Shown: positions 45,901 to 53,076 of the stretch, in pieces
Position numbering within the stretch: position 1 is the first letter of the stretch
How the letters are laid out: each line of letters begins with the position of its first letter
IMG/VR virus record: IMGVR_UViG_3300037882_000418
Coordinates: 1-54,438 of that record
DNA length: 54,438 nucleotides
Strand: one strand, 5' to 3'
From: a virus
Notes under the pieces: generated by a model
The model's input: only the letters and a program-made list of their open reading frames with translations
Told to the model about the DNA's origin: nothing
The model's database searches: none
Position numbers and translations under genes: made by a program

Positions 45901-46294
45901 TAGGTGCAATTACAGAGGGGTAATTTGCTACTAAGTAATCAGTAGCTTCAAATATACCAACCTCATTCATTTCCTTAACAACTATATTAGAAGTATATTC
46001 TGTATCTAATATAAACCCAGAGAACCCACGAGCTTCAGTTAAATACCGATGGTACTCTCACTCTATATCACGCAAAAGGGGCCTAGCAAAAGATTTAACT
46101 TTTGAGGCCCCTAGCGTTCTTCGTATTGTGCCAAAATTGGCATAAGAGTAGAGTTTACCCGGCATGTATTTGCCGGATACCCATTCTCCCTCAATACTTT
46201 TTCTTTTTTCTTCTCGTCAGAATGAAATATACTTATGAGATAAAGGATGATATTTAGGAATTTCTTTTAGTAAAAATTCTTCGTTACTTATCAA
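42938..46294 (-). CDS. terL: Terminase large subunit with an intein (UGA-recoded)
   Basis: This is the DNA-packaging motor. With UGA as Trp at residues 26, 79 and 181 the ORF is 1,118 codons; removing the 363-residue intein leaves 755. The N-terminal segments Y-I-S-F-W-R-E-E, GKYMPGKLYSYANF and LRDIEW are crAss-TerL-like, and two of the Trp there are UGA. The ATPase has Walker A GPRDFGKS (169-176) and Walker B IILLEE (about 298-303). The intein sits in the conserved IG|TGGDM. The nuclease part includes LIGHDPQAIDDPSGD. The start is probably TTG at 46294: an in-frame stop lies two codons upstream and the next ATG would remove the conserved N-terminus. It overlaps the upstream gene and, by 44 bases, the portal gene. 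Confidence 0.93.
44201..45289 (-). mobile_element. Intein with LAGLIDADG homing endonuclease inside TerL
   Basis: A 363-residue insertion between host residues IFIG and TGGDM. It begins with Cys (CVCKGTQVYNKYG, splice block A) and ends with FITHN followed by Thr (block G: His-Asn then a Thr nucleophile). NNFIECSTDHPILV fits block B. Two dodecapeptide motifs, LGYSVGDGYF and ISGYFDADGNVG, mark a DOD-type homing endonuclease. All splicing residues are present, so it is probably active. It contains no UGA codon. The site is within the ATPase centre, where loss by imprecise deletion would destroy packaging. Confidence 0.93.
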
Positions 46295-46733
46295 GTTTTA
46301 TTTCTAACTGTTTTAAAAGTCTTCTTAATTCTGATATATTTTTTATTACTCCTTGGAATATAACTCCTTCGTAAGAATTTTGATTATAAATTATAACACT
46401 GTTTTCTTCTGGATAAAAATCTAAAAATGTATCTTTATTTATTAAATAATGAAATAAATTTTCTTTATCTTCTACAAACCCTAAAGATATAATATCATCT
46501 GAGTCTAGGTATTTAACTCTAAAGTTTTCTTTTATATAATTACCCCACTCTTCAACTTTTTGATCATATATACAACTGTATAATCCTAGGCTAAATTCTT
46601 TTATTTTTTTTCACTCTTCTGGCATAGGATAGTGATCTGAGGAAAGCTCTTGTGCAACTGTATTTATTTTAGTTTCACATTCAAACCCAACATGAAATTC
46701 AGATATATCTGGGGTATAATATTTATTAGACAT
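46284..46733 (-). CDS. Hypothetical acidic protein, 149 aa, one UGA-Trp codon
   Basis: Starts at the ATG overlapping the groEL stop and ends in TAA inside the start of TerL. UGA at 46611-46613 must be read through; the context PEE-W-KKIKEF fits Trp. The protein is acidic with alternating strands and helices (KYYTPDISEFHVGFECETK, FYPEENSVIIYNQNSYEGV). No domain recognised. Its place directly before TerL may hint at a packaging role such as a small terminase subunit, but nothing in the sequence proves that. Confidence 0.7.
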
Positions 46734-48343
46734 TAAAATTCAGTTTGATTAGGATCTTCTGGAATATAAGTTTCATTAGATTTTAAATCCTGCGCATCTA
46801 TAGTAATACATGCTGCAGTTAAAAGTAAAGCAGTAGCTACAGATACAGCTGCATCTAAAGCTGTAATTAAAACTAGAGTAGGGTCAATTACACCTCTTTC
46901 AATAAGATTTACAAATTCAGAAGTTTTAGAGTCAAATCCTTTATTTATGTTAATAGCGTTATAAACCACACCAAAAGAGTGATTACCATTTTCACATAAA
47001 GTTTGTAAAGGGGCTTTTAGTGTGTTTTTAAGAGCAATAAAGCCGGGGCTATCATTTAACATTGTCTTAGAGATTTCAGCAAAGACTGTTCCTCCACCCG
47101 GTACAAAACCTGCTTTAAGGGCAGCCTGTGTAGCTTGGATAGCATCATCAAGTCTAAACTTCTTTTCTTTTAATTCAATATCTGTATAAGCACCTACATT
47201 AATAATAGCTACTTTACCAGCAAGCATTGCAATTCTTTCTTTTAGCTTTTGTAAATCGTAAGAATGATCTGGAGGGGTTGATTCTAATTCAGCTTTAACT
47301 TCCTCTATTCTAGTATTTATAGCAGATTGATCTTTAGGCGTAACTACAAAAACAGTAGAATTTTTAGTGACAGTAATTTTATCTGCTGTACCTAGATCTG
47401 TAATCGAGCATTGTTCTAAAGACTTACCTAAGTTTTCAGTAAATAGAGTAGCACCAGTTAACAGAGCTAGGTCTTGTAAAAGTGCAGTTCTTCTTTCCCC
47501 AAATGCAGGAGCTTTGATGGCACATAATTGAAGTTGAGCTTGAATTTTATTTACTAATAAAACCGATAAAGCTTGTGATTCAATTTCTTCTGCTACAACT
47601 AATAAAGGTCTGTTTGCTTTAGCTGCAATAGTAACTATAGGTAGAATGTCTTTAGCTGCCCTTAGTTTCTTATCATAGAAAAGAATAAGAGGATTCTCAA
47701 ATTCACAAGTAAGTTTTTTCTTATCTGTGATAAAGTGAGGAGATATAAACCCACGATCTATTTTAGCACCTTTAGTAAACTCTAAAAAAGTATCTGTAGA
47801 TTTAGAATCTTGTGTAAGTACAATACCTTCTGAGCCTGCTTGTTCAAATGCATCTGCAATTAAATTACCTAGTATAGTATCATTATTTGCAGAGATACTA
47901 GCTATATCTTGTAAATGTTCTTTAGAAGAAATAGGAGTAGACATTTCTTTAACTGTAGTAATTACCTCATCTTTAGCTTTCTCTACTTGTCTTTTAAATT
48001 CAATTGGAGAAATAAGTCCTGATTGAATATATTTATACCCTTCATTAAATAAAGCTTGAGCTAAAACAAGTCCTGTAGTAGTACCATCACCTACTTCAGT
48101 TACTACTTTGGATGCTGCTTGTTGTAAAACTTCAGCAGCCATATTTTCAGTTTGATCTTTTAATGAAATGGATTTAGCTACAGTTACACCATCTTTAGTT
48201 ATGGTTGGACTGGAATACATACCTTCAATAAGTACATTTCTACCTAGCGGCCCTAAAGTGACTTTAACTGTATTTGCAAGTATATTAACCCCTTGCTGTA
48301 ATTTTTGTAATGACGACGGATTGAATTCGATATTTTTAATCAT
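46733..48343 (-). CDS. groL: Chaperonin GroEL (Hsp60, group I)
   Basis: The 536-aa protein is near the usual GroEL length (about 545). It has the N-terminal nucleotide-binding region ([12 protein letters not shown] then [12 protein letters not shown]), the P-loop-like [14 protein letters not shown] with the catalytic Asp, the apical-domain segment [18 protein letters not shown], and the late equatorial motif [23 protein letters not shown] containing the second catalytic Asp. It differs from bacterial GroEL in having Leu for Lys in 'GPKGRN' and no Gly-Gly-Met tail. There are no Trp and no UGA codons. It is separated from the GroES-like gene by small genes and the tRNA. It probably folds phage proteins in the infected cell. 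TAA overlaps the next ATG (TAATG). Confidence 0.95.
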   Translation of the reverse strand: MIKNIEFNPSSLQKLQQGVNILANTVKVTLGPLGRNVLIEGMYSSPTITKDGVTVAKSISLKDQTENMAAEVLQQAASKVVTEVGDGTTTGLVLAQALFNEGYKYIQSGLISPIEFKRQVEKAKDEVITTVKEMSTPISSKEHLQDIASISANNDTILGNLIADAFEQAGSEGIVLTQDSKSTDTFLEFTKGAKIDRGFISPHFITDKKKLTCEFENPLILFYDKKLRAAKDILPIVTIAAKANRPLLVVAEEIESQALSVLLVNKIQAQLQLCAIKAPAFGERRTALLQDLALLTGATLFTENLGKSLEQCSITDLGTADKITVTKNSTVFVVTPKDQSAINTRIEEVKAELESTPPDHSYDLQKLKERIAMLAGKVAIINVGAYTDIELKEKKFRLDDAIQATQAALKAGFVPGGGTVFAEISKTMLNDSPGFIALKNTLKAPLQTLCENGNHSFGVVYNAININKGFDSKTSEFVNLIERGVIDPTLVLITALDAAVSVATALLLTAACITIDAQDLKSNETYIPEDPNQTEF

Positions 48344-48593
48344 TTTTTAATTTTTTATAATAGTATTCTACAAAGTTATTATATGCCCTTTCTGCATTGG
48401 CTTTTGTAGAATAAAATCTTTTACGTGCAACTATAGAATCTGGATTTAATCTTAATCGTAGAAAAGAATCTACTTTAGGATAATACTCAGGAATTTTTAC
48501 ATACCCAGCTACAAACTCAAAATTCTCTCTAAGAAACTTAATTTCTTTTGTCTCTGATTTGGAATTATAGTCTTTATATTTGTGCTTAATCAT
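48336..48593 (-). CDS. Hypothetical basic protein, 85 aa
   Basis: ATG start overlapping the upstream gene, TAA stop overlapping the GroEL start by eight bases. Rich in Lys, Arg and Tyr ([34 protein letters not shown]). No recognised domain. Its tight coupling to groEL suggests co-translation with the chaperonin. Confidence 0.65.
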   Translation of the reverse strand: MIKHKYKDYNSKSETKEIKFLRENFEFVAGYVKIPEYYPKVDSFLRLRLNPDSIVARKRFYSTKANAERAYNNFVEYYYKKLKND

Positions 48594-48990
48594 TTTCTAA
48601 ATTTTTTGAGTTTACAATAACGTAGTTTTTAGATGTTATTGCTTCTGATAATTGATAAATTGCATTCTTTGGGGAGTTATCTACTGAGTTATGAGGGATT
48701 AATATTTTAATCCCAGTGTTAGGGTTAACATAAACTTGATATCTTTGAAATTGCCTAGTACGTAATTTAAAGTATTTTTTCTTTCACTTATCTTCACTAT
48801 TTTTTGTCTTAGTGAGGTAGTTATTTAAAGAATTTATTTTTTCTTTAAACCTAGTGTCTATAACCTGATTTATGTATTCTTCCTGATTTCTAAATTTATA
48901 CTCACAGTGTTTTACCCAAGATAATAAACCTGTCAATGTAAACCACTTCGTACCCATAAATTCTATAGGAGGATTGAATTTGATAATCAT
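48586..48990 (-). CDS. Hypothetical protein, 134 aa, one UGA-Trp codon
   Basis: The standard-code ORF of 68 codons ends at UGA 48784-48786. Reading through gives another 66 residues (KKKYFKLRTRQFQRYQVYVN...) to TAA, overlapping the next gene start by eight bases. The second half is a well-formed mixed sequence with strands, not random, supporting readthrough. The start MIIKFNPPIEFMG is close behind the two-tier hairpin. No domain recognised. Confidence 0.65.
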
Positions 48991-49004
48991 AATTTATTTT
49001 TAGT

Positions 49005-49051
49005 TTTGCTAAAGTATGGGAGATAACCTCCCATACCAACTGTTTAGCAAA
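49005..49051 (-). terminator. Two-tier hairpin between tRNA and next gene
   Basis: A perfect 8-bp stem TATGGGAG/CTCCCATA with a five-base loop (49015-49035) sits inside an outer 9-bp repeat TTTGCTAAA/TTTAGCAAA (49005-49013 with 49043-49051). It lies downstream of the tRNA and just ahead of the gene starting at 48990. It could be a terminator or a processing signal; no T-run follows on the minus strand. Confidence 0.6.
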
Positions 49052-49089
49052 GTTAACCTATGGCAAGGTATTATCTTTAAATTATTTTG

Positions 49090-49184
49090 CACGAGCTGTA
49101 GGAATCGAACCCACACTCCAGCTTTTGGAAGGCTGGGGGTATAGTTTTGAAGACTACTTGCTAGCCAATTAGCACCTAGCTCGC
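49090..49184 (-). tRNA. tRNA with anticodon UCA (UGA decoder), long variable arm
   Basis: Read on the minus strand, it has a 7-bp acceptor stem GCGAGCT/AGCTCGT followed by discriminator G; extending by one base gives an 8-bp stem. The anticodon stem GTAGT/ACTAT holds the loop CTTCAAA, so the anticodon is TCA (49148-49150 on the plus strand), preceded by the standard U33. The T arm is GTGGG-TTCGATT-CCTAC. Between anticodon and T stems lie 26 bases with a 5-bp stem CCAGC/GCTGG: a class II variable arm, typical of Ser, Leu, bacterial Tyr or Sec tRNAs and not of tRNA-Trp. The D arm has AATTGG but odd spacing; it can also form a 5-bp stem TGCTA/TAGCA. CCA is not encoded. It would translate the in-frame UGA codons of this genome. 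Confidence 0.85.
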
Positions 49185-49207
49185 ATCTTTAATATAGCTA
49201 TAGTTTG

Positions 49208-49714
49208 CTATATAAGTTCTTGTTCAGATATAGATTCTACTGCTGTACCTTCTAGTTTAGAATCTTCTTCTGCTACGTCTTTTAAGCAATTCTGATATTG
49301 CTTCCACATCTTTTCTGTTAAGGACATCATTTTATCTAAATCCTCATAAGTATTTAAAGAATAAGGAATAGATGCAATTAACTCTTGTCTTTCATCTAAT
49401 TTAGCTTCCCAAGCATATAAATATTGTTCCGCTTTAGAGAGACAAAAATTCTTAAGAGTTTCTGAATGTTCCTTAAAATGATCCCAATCTAATTTAAAAT
49501 CTAAATACTCTAATTCTATAGTTTCTCTTCTTTTTAAAAGTGGAAGATTATTATATATAGACTTAGGATGAAAATCTAATATTAAAGCCCAAATTATTTT
49601 AGATATATTATCTTCTTCATATTTCTCAATAATACTCTGAATAAACTTTTCTAAAGTAACTAATTCAGGATACATTAATAAGATATCTTCAGAAGGATTT
49701 AATTTTATTTTCAT
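49208..49714 (-). CDS. Hypothetical protein, 168 aa
   Basis: ATG start overlapping the end of the zinc-ribbon gene by 10 bases; TAG stop. The protein is almost wholly helical and charged, with aromatic residues spaced along helices (WDHFKEHSETLKNFC, QYLYAWEAKLDERQ). No membrane segment and no recognised domain. It is the last protein gene before the UCA tRNA. Confidence 0.65.
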   Translation of the reverse strand: MKIKLNPSEDILLMYPELVTLEKFIQSIIEKYEEDNISKIIWALILDFHPKSIYNNLPLLKRRETIELEYLDFKLDWDHFKEHSETLKNFCLSKAEQYLYAWEAKLDERQELIASIPYSLNTYEDLDKMMSLTEKMWKQYQNCLKDVAEEDSKLEGTAVESISEQELI

Positions 49715-50031
49715 AACTCTCTAAATAAAGGAAATAAATCTGTATTAGATTTAAGCATGGAATAGAATGAGGGAGTAAGGTTACCCTTAAACTCCTCCCA
49801 TTCTGAACATTCCATGAACATTTTTCATTTGCCTAACTTATCTACTTTAGAAGAACTAAAGAATAAGTGTGGGGATTTACATTTACAATGAGGACATATA
49901 TTTAATTTCACACAAGATTTACATAACATCATTCTGTACATAACTTGCTCTCTAATATATTTAGGCATAGACTTCCTATTAAAATAAGCCCAGTAACCAT
50001 TAAATAAATTAAAAGCATCTTGTGCTACCAT
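49705..50031 (-). CDS. Zinc-ribbon protein, 108 aa, two UGA-Trp codons
   Basis: The standard-code ORF would stop at 49825. With UGA as Trp at 49825-49827 and 49711-49713 the protein runs to TAA at 49705, adding KMFMECSEWEEFKGNLTPSF and a short tail. The central segment CKSCVKLNICPHCKC has the C-x2-C-x5-C-x2-C spacing of a small zinc ribbon, preceded by a helical region. It ends inside the start of the next gene. Zinc-ribbon proteins of this size often bind nucleic acid or act as adaptors; a role here is not determined. The second UGA is the second-to-last sense codon, a very short extension beyond a possible ancestral stop. Confidence 0.7.
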
Positions 50032-50034
50032 AAA

Positions 50035-50331
50035 TTAGCCCTTTGTTTTAATAACTTTTAAAGCTTCTTTCAAGAAAGTTAAAATAGCTGTTTTGTTCAT
50101 TAAAGCCCATACTAAATTGAATTTAGTATCTTCTTTAATACCCGTACTAACTTTAAGAACTAAGAACAATTTAGAAATAGCATCTAAATCTCTTTTAAGT
50201 TCTTCTACAGAAAATTGAGAAGCTTTTAACTTATCCCTTAAAGATTGTACTTCAGAAGAAACTTCTTGAGCTTTTACTGCAATTTCTGGAGTCACAGCAG
50301 GGGCTATAGATTTTTTATTTTTTGTTGACAT
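50035..50331 (-). CDS. Hypothetical helical protein, 98 aa
   Basis: ATG start and TAA stop. The N-terminus is basic and Ala/Pro-rich; residues about 15-55 look like a coiled coil (VKAQEVSSEVQSLRDKLKAS...), followed by a hydrophobic helix (FNLVWALMNKTAILTFLKEA). It lies directly behind the GroES-like gene. No function can be assigned. Confidence 0.6.
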   Translation of the reverse strand: MSTKNKKSIAPAVTPEIAVKAQEVSSEVQSLRDKLKASQFSVEELKRDLDAISKLFLVLKVSTGIKEDTKFNLVWALMNKTAILTFLKEALKVIKTKG

Positions 50332-50348
50332 TTTTATTTTATTATAAA

Positions 50349-50762
50349 TTAATTAACGTTAATAACTTTAGATTGTAAAGAGTGAACATCTACTTGCAAA
50401 TATCCTTGAGAAACAAGCATATGAGAATTTGTATTGAAATAAAGAATGCTAGATGGGTGTTCTACTACATTTTTATATAGTGCTACTTTATCCCCAACCT
50501 TAATATCCATCATTTCTTCTTCTATATTAGCTTGCGCTTTATTCGATATTTTAACAATAGTACCAATATTCTTATACTCTTTAGTTTCTATTTTAGCTAC
50601 AGGTCTTCCACCATCAGATTCGTAATCTACATAAAGTGGAACAACCACTCCATTTTCGTTAACTTCCATTGGCTTTTCTACCTCGTCTAGAAGGACTACT
50701 ATCCCTTTGCGACCTAAGGGTATATAGTTGTCTATCGAGTACACATTTTTGTAATTTTCCAT
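50349..50762 (-). CDS. groS: GroES-like co-chaperonin
   Basis: A 137-aa protein with the order of segments expected for GroES: an N-terminal strand RKGIVVLLDEVEK, a flexible loop (about residues 33-55) where GroES has its mobile loop, then GTIVKISNK and DIKVGDKVALYKNV near the middle, matching the conserved 'G-x-V-x-x-V ... VKVGDxVxF' region. It is longer than bacterial GroES (about 97 aa), with a longer loop and a C-terminal extension. A phage-encoded GroEL lies about 2 kb downstream on the same strand, so the two probably act as a pair folding large virion proteins. Some phages are known to encode their own GroES-like protein (T4 gp31). Identification is from motif order only. Confidence 0.75.
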   Translation of the reverse strand: MENYKNVYSIDNYIPLGRKGIVVLLDEVEKPMEVNENGVVVPLYVDYESDGGRPVAKIETKEYKNIGTIVKISNKAQANIEEEMMDIKVGDKVALYKNVVEHPSSILYFNTNSHMLVSQGYLQVDVHSLQSKVINVN

Positions 50763-50829
50763 TATCTTTTGGATTTGATTTTATTTTTTTATTATAATAG
50801 TAATAGTAATTAATAGTTGATTTTGAAGC

Positions 50830-51114
50830 TCAAAGTTGTCTAAACAAATTTACTATATTGCTAGGATATTCTATTCCTTCTTCTTTACACTTCCTAAAGT
50901 ATATAAGAAGTTTTTTAAGGGTCATCCTATAATTCTTTATCCACACATAAAAAGACCCTAAACCCGGTAAATGTACTGCTGCAGAATTCATAGAATAAAA
51001 ATTCTTTTTTAACTCTAGAAAATAATGCGTACAAACTAATCTAATTAAAGGCTCAGGTATATCTGAAATTGCTGATGCTTTTTCATATAAATCTTCATAT
51101 CTATGTAGATACAT
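50830..51114 (-). CDS. IHF/HU-like DNA-bending protein; end of gene uncertain
   Basis: The middle carries VHLPGLGSFYVWIKN, matching the 'V-x-L-x-G-x-G-x-F' beta-arm signature of the HU/IHF fold, preceded by helices (EPLIRLVCTHYFLELKKNFY). IHF-like subunits are known in crAss-like phages. The frame reaches UGA at 50830. If that UGA is Trp, as elsewhere in this genome, translation continues with a low-complexity, Tyr/Lys-rich extension to TAA at 50659, overlapping the GroES-like gene. That stretch looks like an untranslated leader, so this may be the one place where UGA acts as stop. The coordinates given end at the UGA. Confidence 0.65.
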   Translation of the reverse strand: MYLHRYEDLYEKASAISDIPEPLIRLVCTHYFLELKKNFYSMNSAAVHLPGLGSFYVWIKNYRMTLKKLLIYFRKCKEEGIEYPSNIVNLFRQL

Positions 51115-51496
51115 ACGTAAATTTAATATTTAGAACTTCATCACTTAAAATATTATTAATATAGCTAACTATTGATTCTTTTATATAAATAACATCGTCT
51201 ACATCTCTCCATAAATACTGTTTTTTTATTAAGTTATAAACTATACCATTTAAATATACAGCATTGTAATCTAAATTATACTTGTCTTTAAGTTGATTTA
51301 TAACAAATCTCTTAGCGTATTTGGAGAATCTTTGGTAAACATATTTATCAGGTAATGTTAAGAATTCAGTTAAAATATGTATTTCGGTAGGAGAAAGCTT
51401 TTTAAGCTTAGAATCCGATGGAGTAGCTAAAGAAAGAATCTCTAAAGCAAGAGATATTACTTCTGATTTATTTTCTTTCTTAACATTTAATACCAT
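51101..51496 (-). CDS. Hypothetical protein, 131 aa
   Basis: ATG start and TAG stop, one of the clear TAG terminations showing that UAG is not reassigned. The protein is Lys/Leu/Ile-rich and mostly helical by appearance (SLALEILSLATPSDSKLKKL, then a YNLDYNAVYLNGIVYNLIKK segment). Its end overlaps the start of the IHF-like gene by 14 bases, so the two are probably coupled. No domain recognised. Confidence 0.65.
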   Translation of the reverse strand: MVLNVKKENKSEVISLALEILSLATPSDSKLKKLSPTEIHILTEFLTLPDKYVYQRFSKYAKRFVINQLKDKYNLDYNAVYLNGIVYNLIKKQYLWRDVDDVIYIKESIVSYINNILSDEVLNIKFTYVST

Positions 51497-51500
51497 AAAA

Positions 51501-51707
51501 TTAATTATTTGCTTGTTGAGTATCTGCTGTAGAATCTATTTCAGGAACATTTTGTTCTGTGTTAGCTTCTGTATTAGGTACTTGTGCTGTATATTGAGCT
51601 AGCAACTTATCATATAAAGGGAGTACCCTAGATTCAGTTGGCATGGAAGCCAAAACCTTTACAATAAAAGCTGCTTCATTTTGGTCTACATTAAAGTTTA
51701 TTATCAT
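51501..51707 (-). CDS. Hypothetical small acidic protein, 68 aa
   Basis: Overlaps the end of the upstream gene by 17 bases, suggesting translational coupling. The N-terminal half is hydrophobic and structured (MIINFNVDQNEAAFIVKVLA); the C-terminal half is low-complexity and rich in Thr, Asn and Glu. No domain recognised. Confidence 0.6.
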   Translation of the reverse strand: MIINFNVDQNEAAFIVKVLASMPTESRVLPLYDKLLAQYTAQVPNTEANTEQNVPEIDSTADTQQANN

Positions 51708-52122
51708 CTCTATCTTGTTTGTATGTGTTATAAATTCTTTCTAATCTGCTAGCGAATTCTGCTACTTTAGCATCAATATCAAATTGATTGTAGCGATCTT
51801 GAGTATATTCAATTTTTCTAGATTCAATAGCTGCTTTAAGCATAGCAGACTCATCTACACCTTCTATACTAAGAGGAAAAGAAAATCTTCCTGAACCACT
51901 TAAAACAGTATAAGTATTATTATAAGAAATAACTTCAATATGAGGGTAAGCATCATCTGTGTAAGAAACTTTCTTACTTACTACAAATTCTCTCGGTTTT
52001 TCTTGTTTTGAAGGTATTTCATACACTGCATTAGTAGCTAAATTTTCTAAGTTCTCTTTCATTGCTGCTTCTGCAGTAGAAATAAAAATTTGGTTTGTGT
52101 CTTGAGTATCTTGATTGATCAT
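51691..52122 (-). CDS. Hypothetical protein, 143 aa
   Basis: ATG start (MINQDTQDTNQ) and TAA stop, overlapping the next gene by 17 bases. The middle looks like beta structure (VVSKKVSYTDDAYPHIEVISYN and GRFSFPLSI); the C-terminus is helical and charged. No UGA and no recognised domain. It may be a nucleic-acid-associated or assembly factor of the phage, but nothing in the sequence decides this. Confidence 0.65.
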   Translation of the reverse strand: MINQDTQDTNQIFISTAEAAMKENLENLATNAVYEIPSKQEKPREFVVSKKVSYTDDAYPHIEVISYNNTYTVLSGSGRFSFPLSIEGVDESAMLKAAIESRKIEYTQDRYNQFDIDAKVAEFASRLERIYNTYKQDRDDNKL

Positions 52123-52185
52123 AATTATATTATTTTATACATCAAAGATACAATGAAATAACTGAACTACCAAATAAATTACGAA

Positions 52186-52542
52186 CTATTTTCATTTTCA
52201 GGTAAAAATAATATTTCTAAAATCCTTAGCTTCATCAATAGTTTTAAATCAAAAATTAAATTCTACTGGTTTAGCATAAATAACTACTCTCCATAGTAAC
52301 TCATACTGCGACCATTCTAAATCTAAAGCAGTAACAGAATCTTTAGTTACATAAGTAGAAGAATATTTCGGGATAACAGCTTTTTCTATATCTGATTCTA
52401 TATCAGAATCTACGTCTTCAAAAGTCTCTACATCTAACTCTTCTAAATAATGTAAGTAATTCTTTTCTAGCTCTAAATAATTCTTTAGAGAATTAACTAT
52501 TTTATAGTCTTTTAAGGAGAGATGAGTTAAATGTATAGTCAT
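52186..52542 (-). CDS. Hypothetical protein, 118 aa, three UGA-Trp codons near the C-terminus
   Basis: With the standard code the frame would end at 52249. Reading UGA as Trp at 52249-52251, 52198-52200 and 52192-52194 carries it to TAG at 52186. The added part reads WFKTIDEAKDFRNIIFTWKWK, a plausible amphipathic C-terminus. The body contains acidic repeats (ETFEDVDSDIESDIE). Three UGAs in the last 22 codons, two of them two and four codons from the stop, look like successive loss of former stop codons. Function unknown. Confidence 0.65.
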
Positions 52543-52544
52543 AA

Positions 52545-52739
52545 TTATCTTTTATTTAGTAAAAAATTATATAAATCTAAGAAAGGAGTAAATGGTTTCT
52601 CTATAGGAATAGGGGCTGGTAATCCATGTATCGAATCTATATATTCTTGAAAACTTAATCCTTGCCCTATATAGGGTTTACGTAAATCATATATAATCAA
52701 CCCTGAAGTTTCCATATACATTGTTTCGAGTCTATTCAT
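52545..52739 (-). CDS. Hypothetical protein, 64 aa
   Basis: A short ORF with ATG start and TAA stop, tightly packed between neighbours with two-base gaps. It has a proline-rich middle (HGLPAPIPIEKPFTPF) and a C-terminal helix-like segment. No domain recognised. The tight packing and same orientation support it as real. Confidence 0.55.
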   Translation of the reverse strand: MNRLETMYMETSGLIIYDLRKPYIGQGLSFQEYIDSIHGLPAPIPIEKPFTPFLDLYNFLLNKR

Positions 52740-52741
52740 AA

Positions 52742-53074
52742 TTAGCGTTTAAAATCTAACATTCTAAATCCATAAGACTCCATAGAAGACTTATAAGTAT
52801 TTTTATCTAAAAGTGGGTTAGGCATTACAGTAAGTTCAACATTACCTCCTTTAGTTGGTTTCCACTTCTTAGTTAATTCAATTACTCTAGCATCTATAGC
52901 TTCTTGAGTTAAAGGACTAATGTCTTTAAAATCACTATTAATAGACATCCATCCACCTGATCCTAAGTAATCCTCTAAGTTATTGGACACAGAAGTATCA
53001 CCTTGAGAATTACCACGAAAAGCAAATATGCTTGGTTCTGTTTGAGCAGGAATATACACTTTATATGTATTCAT
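52742..53074 (-). CDS. Hypothetical protein, 110 aa
   Basis: The start is ATG at 53074 (MNTYKVYIPAQTEPS), just after the upstream stop; the longer form beginning MLYKRYKN would overlap the previous gene. The protein has a mid-section with SNNLEDYLGSGGWMS and a C-terminus with VELTVMPNPLLDKN. There are no membrane segments and no UGA. It lies in the run of small genes of unknown function ahead of the chaperonin region. Confidence 0.6.
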   Translation of the reverse strand: MNTYKVYIPAQTEPSIFAFRGNSQGDTSVSNNLEDYLGSGGWMSINSDFKDISPLTQEAIDARVIELTKKWKPTKGGNVELTVMPNPLLDKNTYKSSMESYGFRMLDFKR

Positions 53075-53076
53075 TA

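Noticed and set aside
45752-46300. TerL as a pseudogene broken by several stop codons
   Set aside because: All interruptions are UGA, the frame never shifts, conserved motifs continue across each UGA, and the same pattern recurs in many genes together with a UCA tRNA.
49090-49184. True selenocysteine tRNA
   Set aside because: Anticodon UCA and the long arm fit, but conserved Trp contexts at UGA, no SECIS-like element seen and no selenoprotein-type genes argue against it. Kept as an open question in the findings.
19280-52188. UAG reassigned (code 15), common in crAss-like phages
   Set aside because: UAG ends genes cleanly at 19280, 26957, 49208, 51101 and 52186, and no gene needs UAG readthrough.
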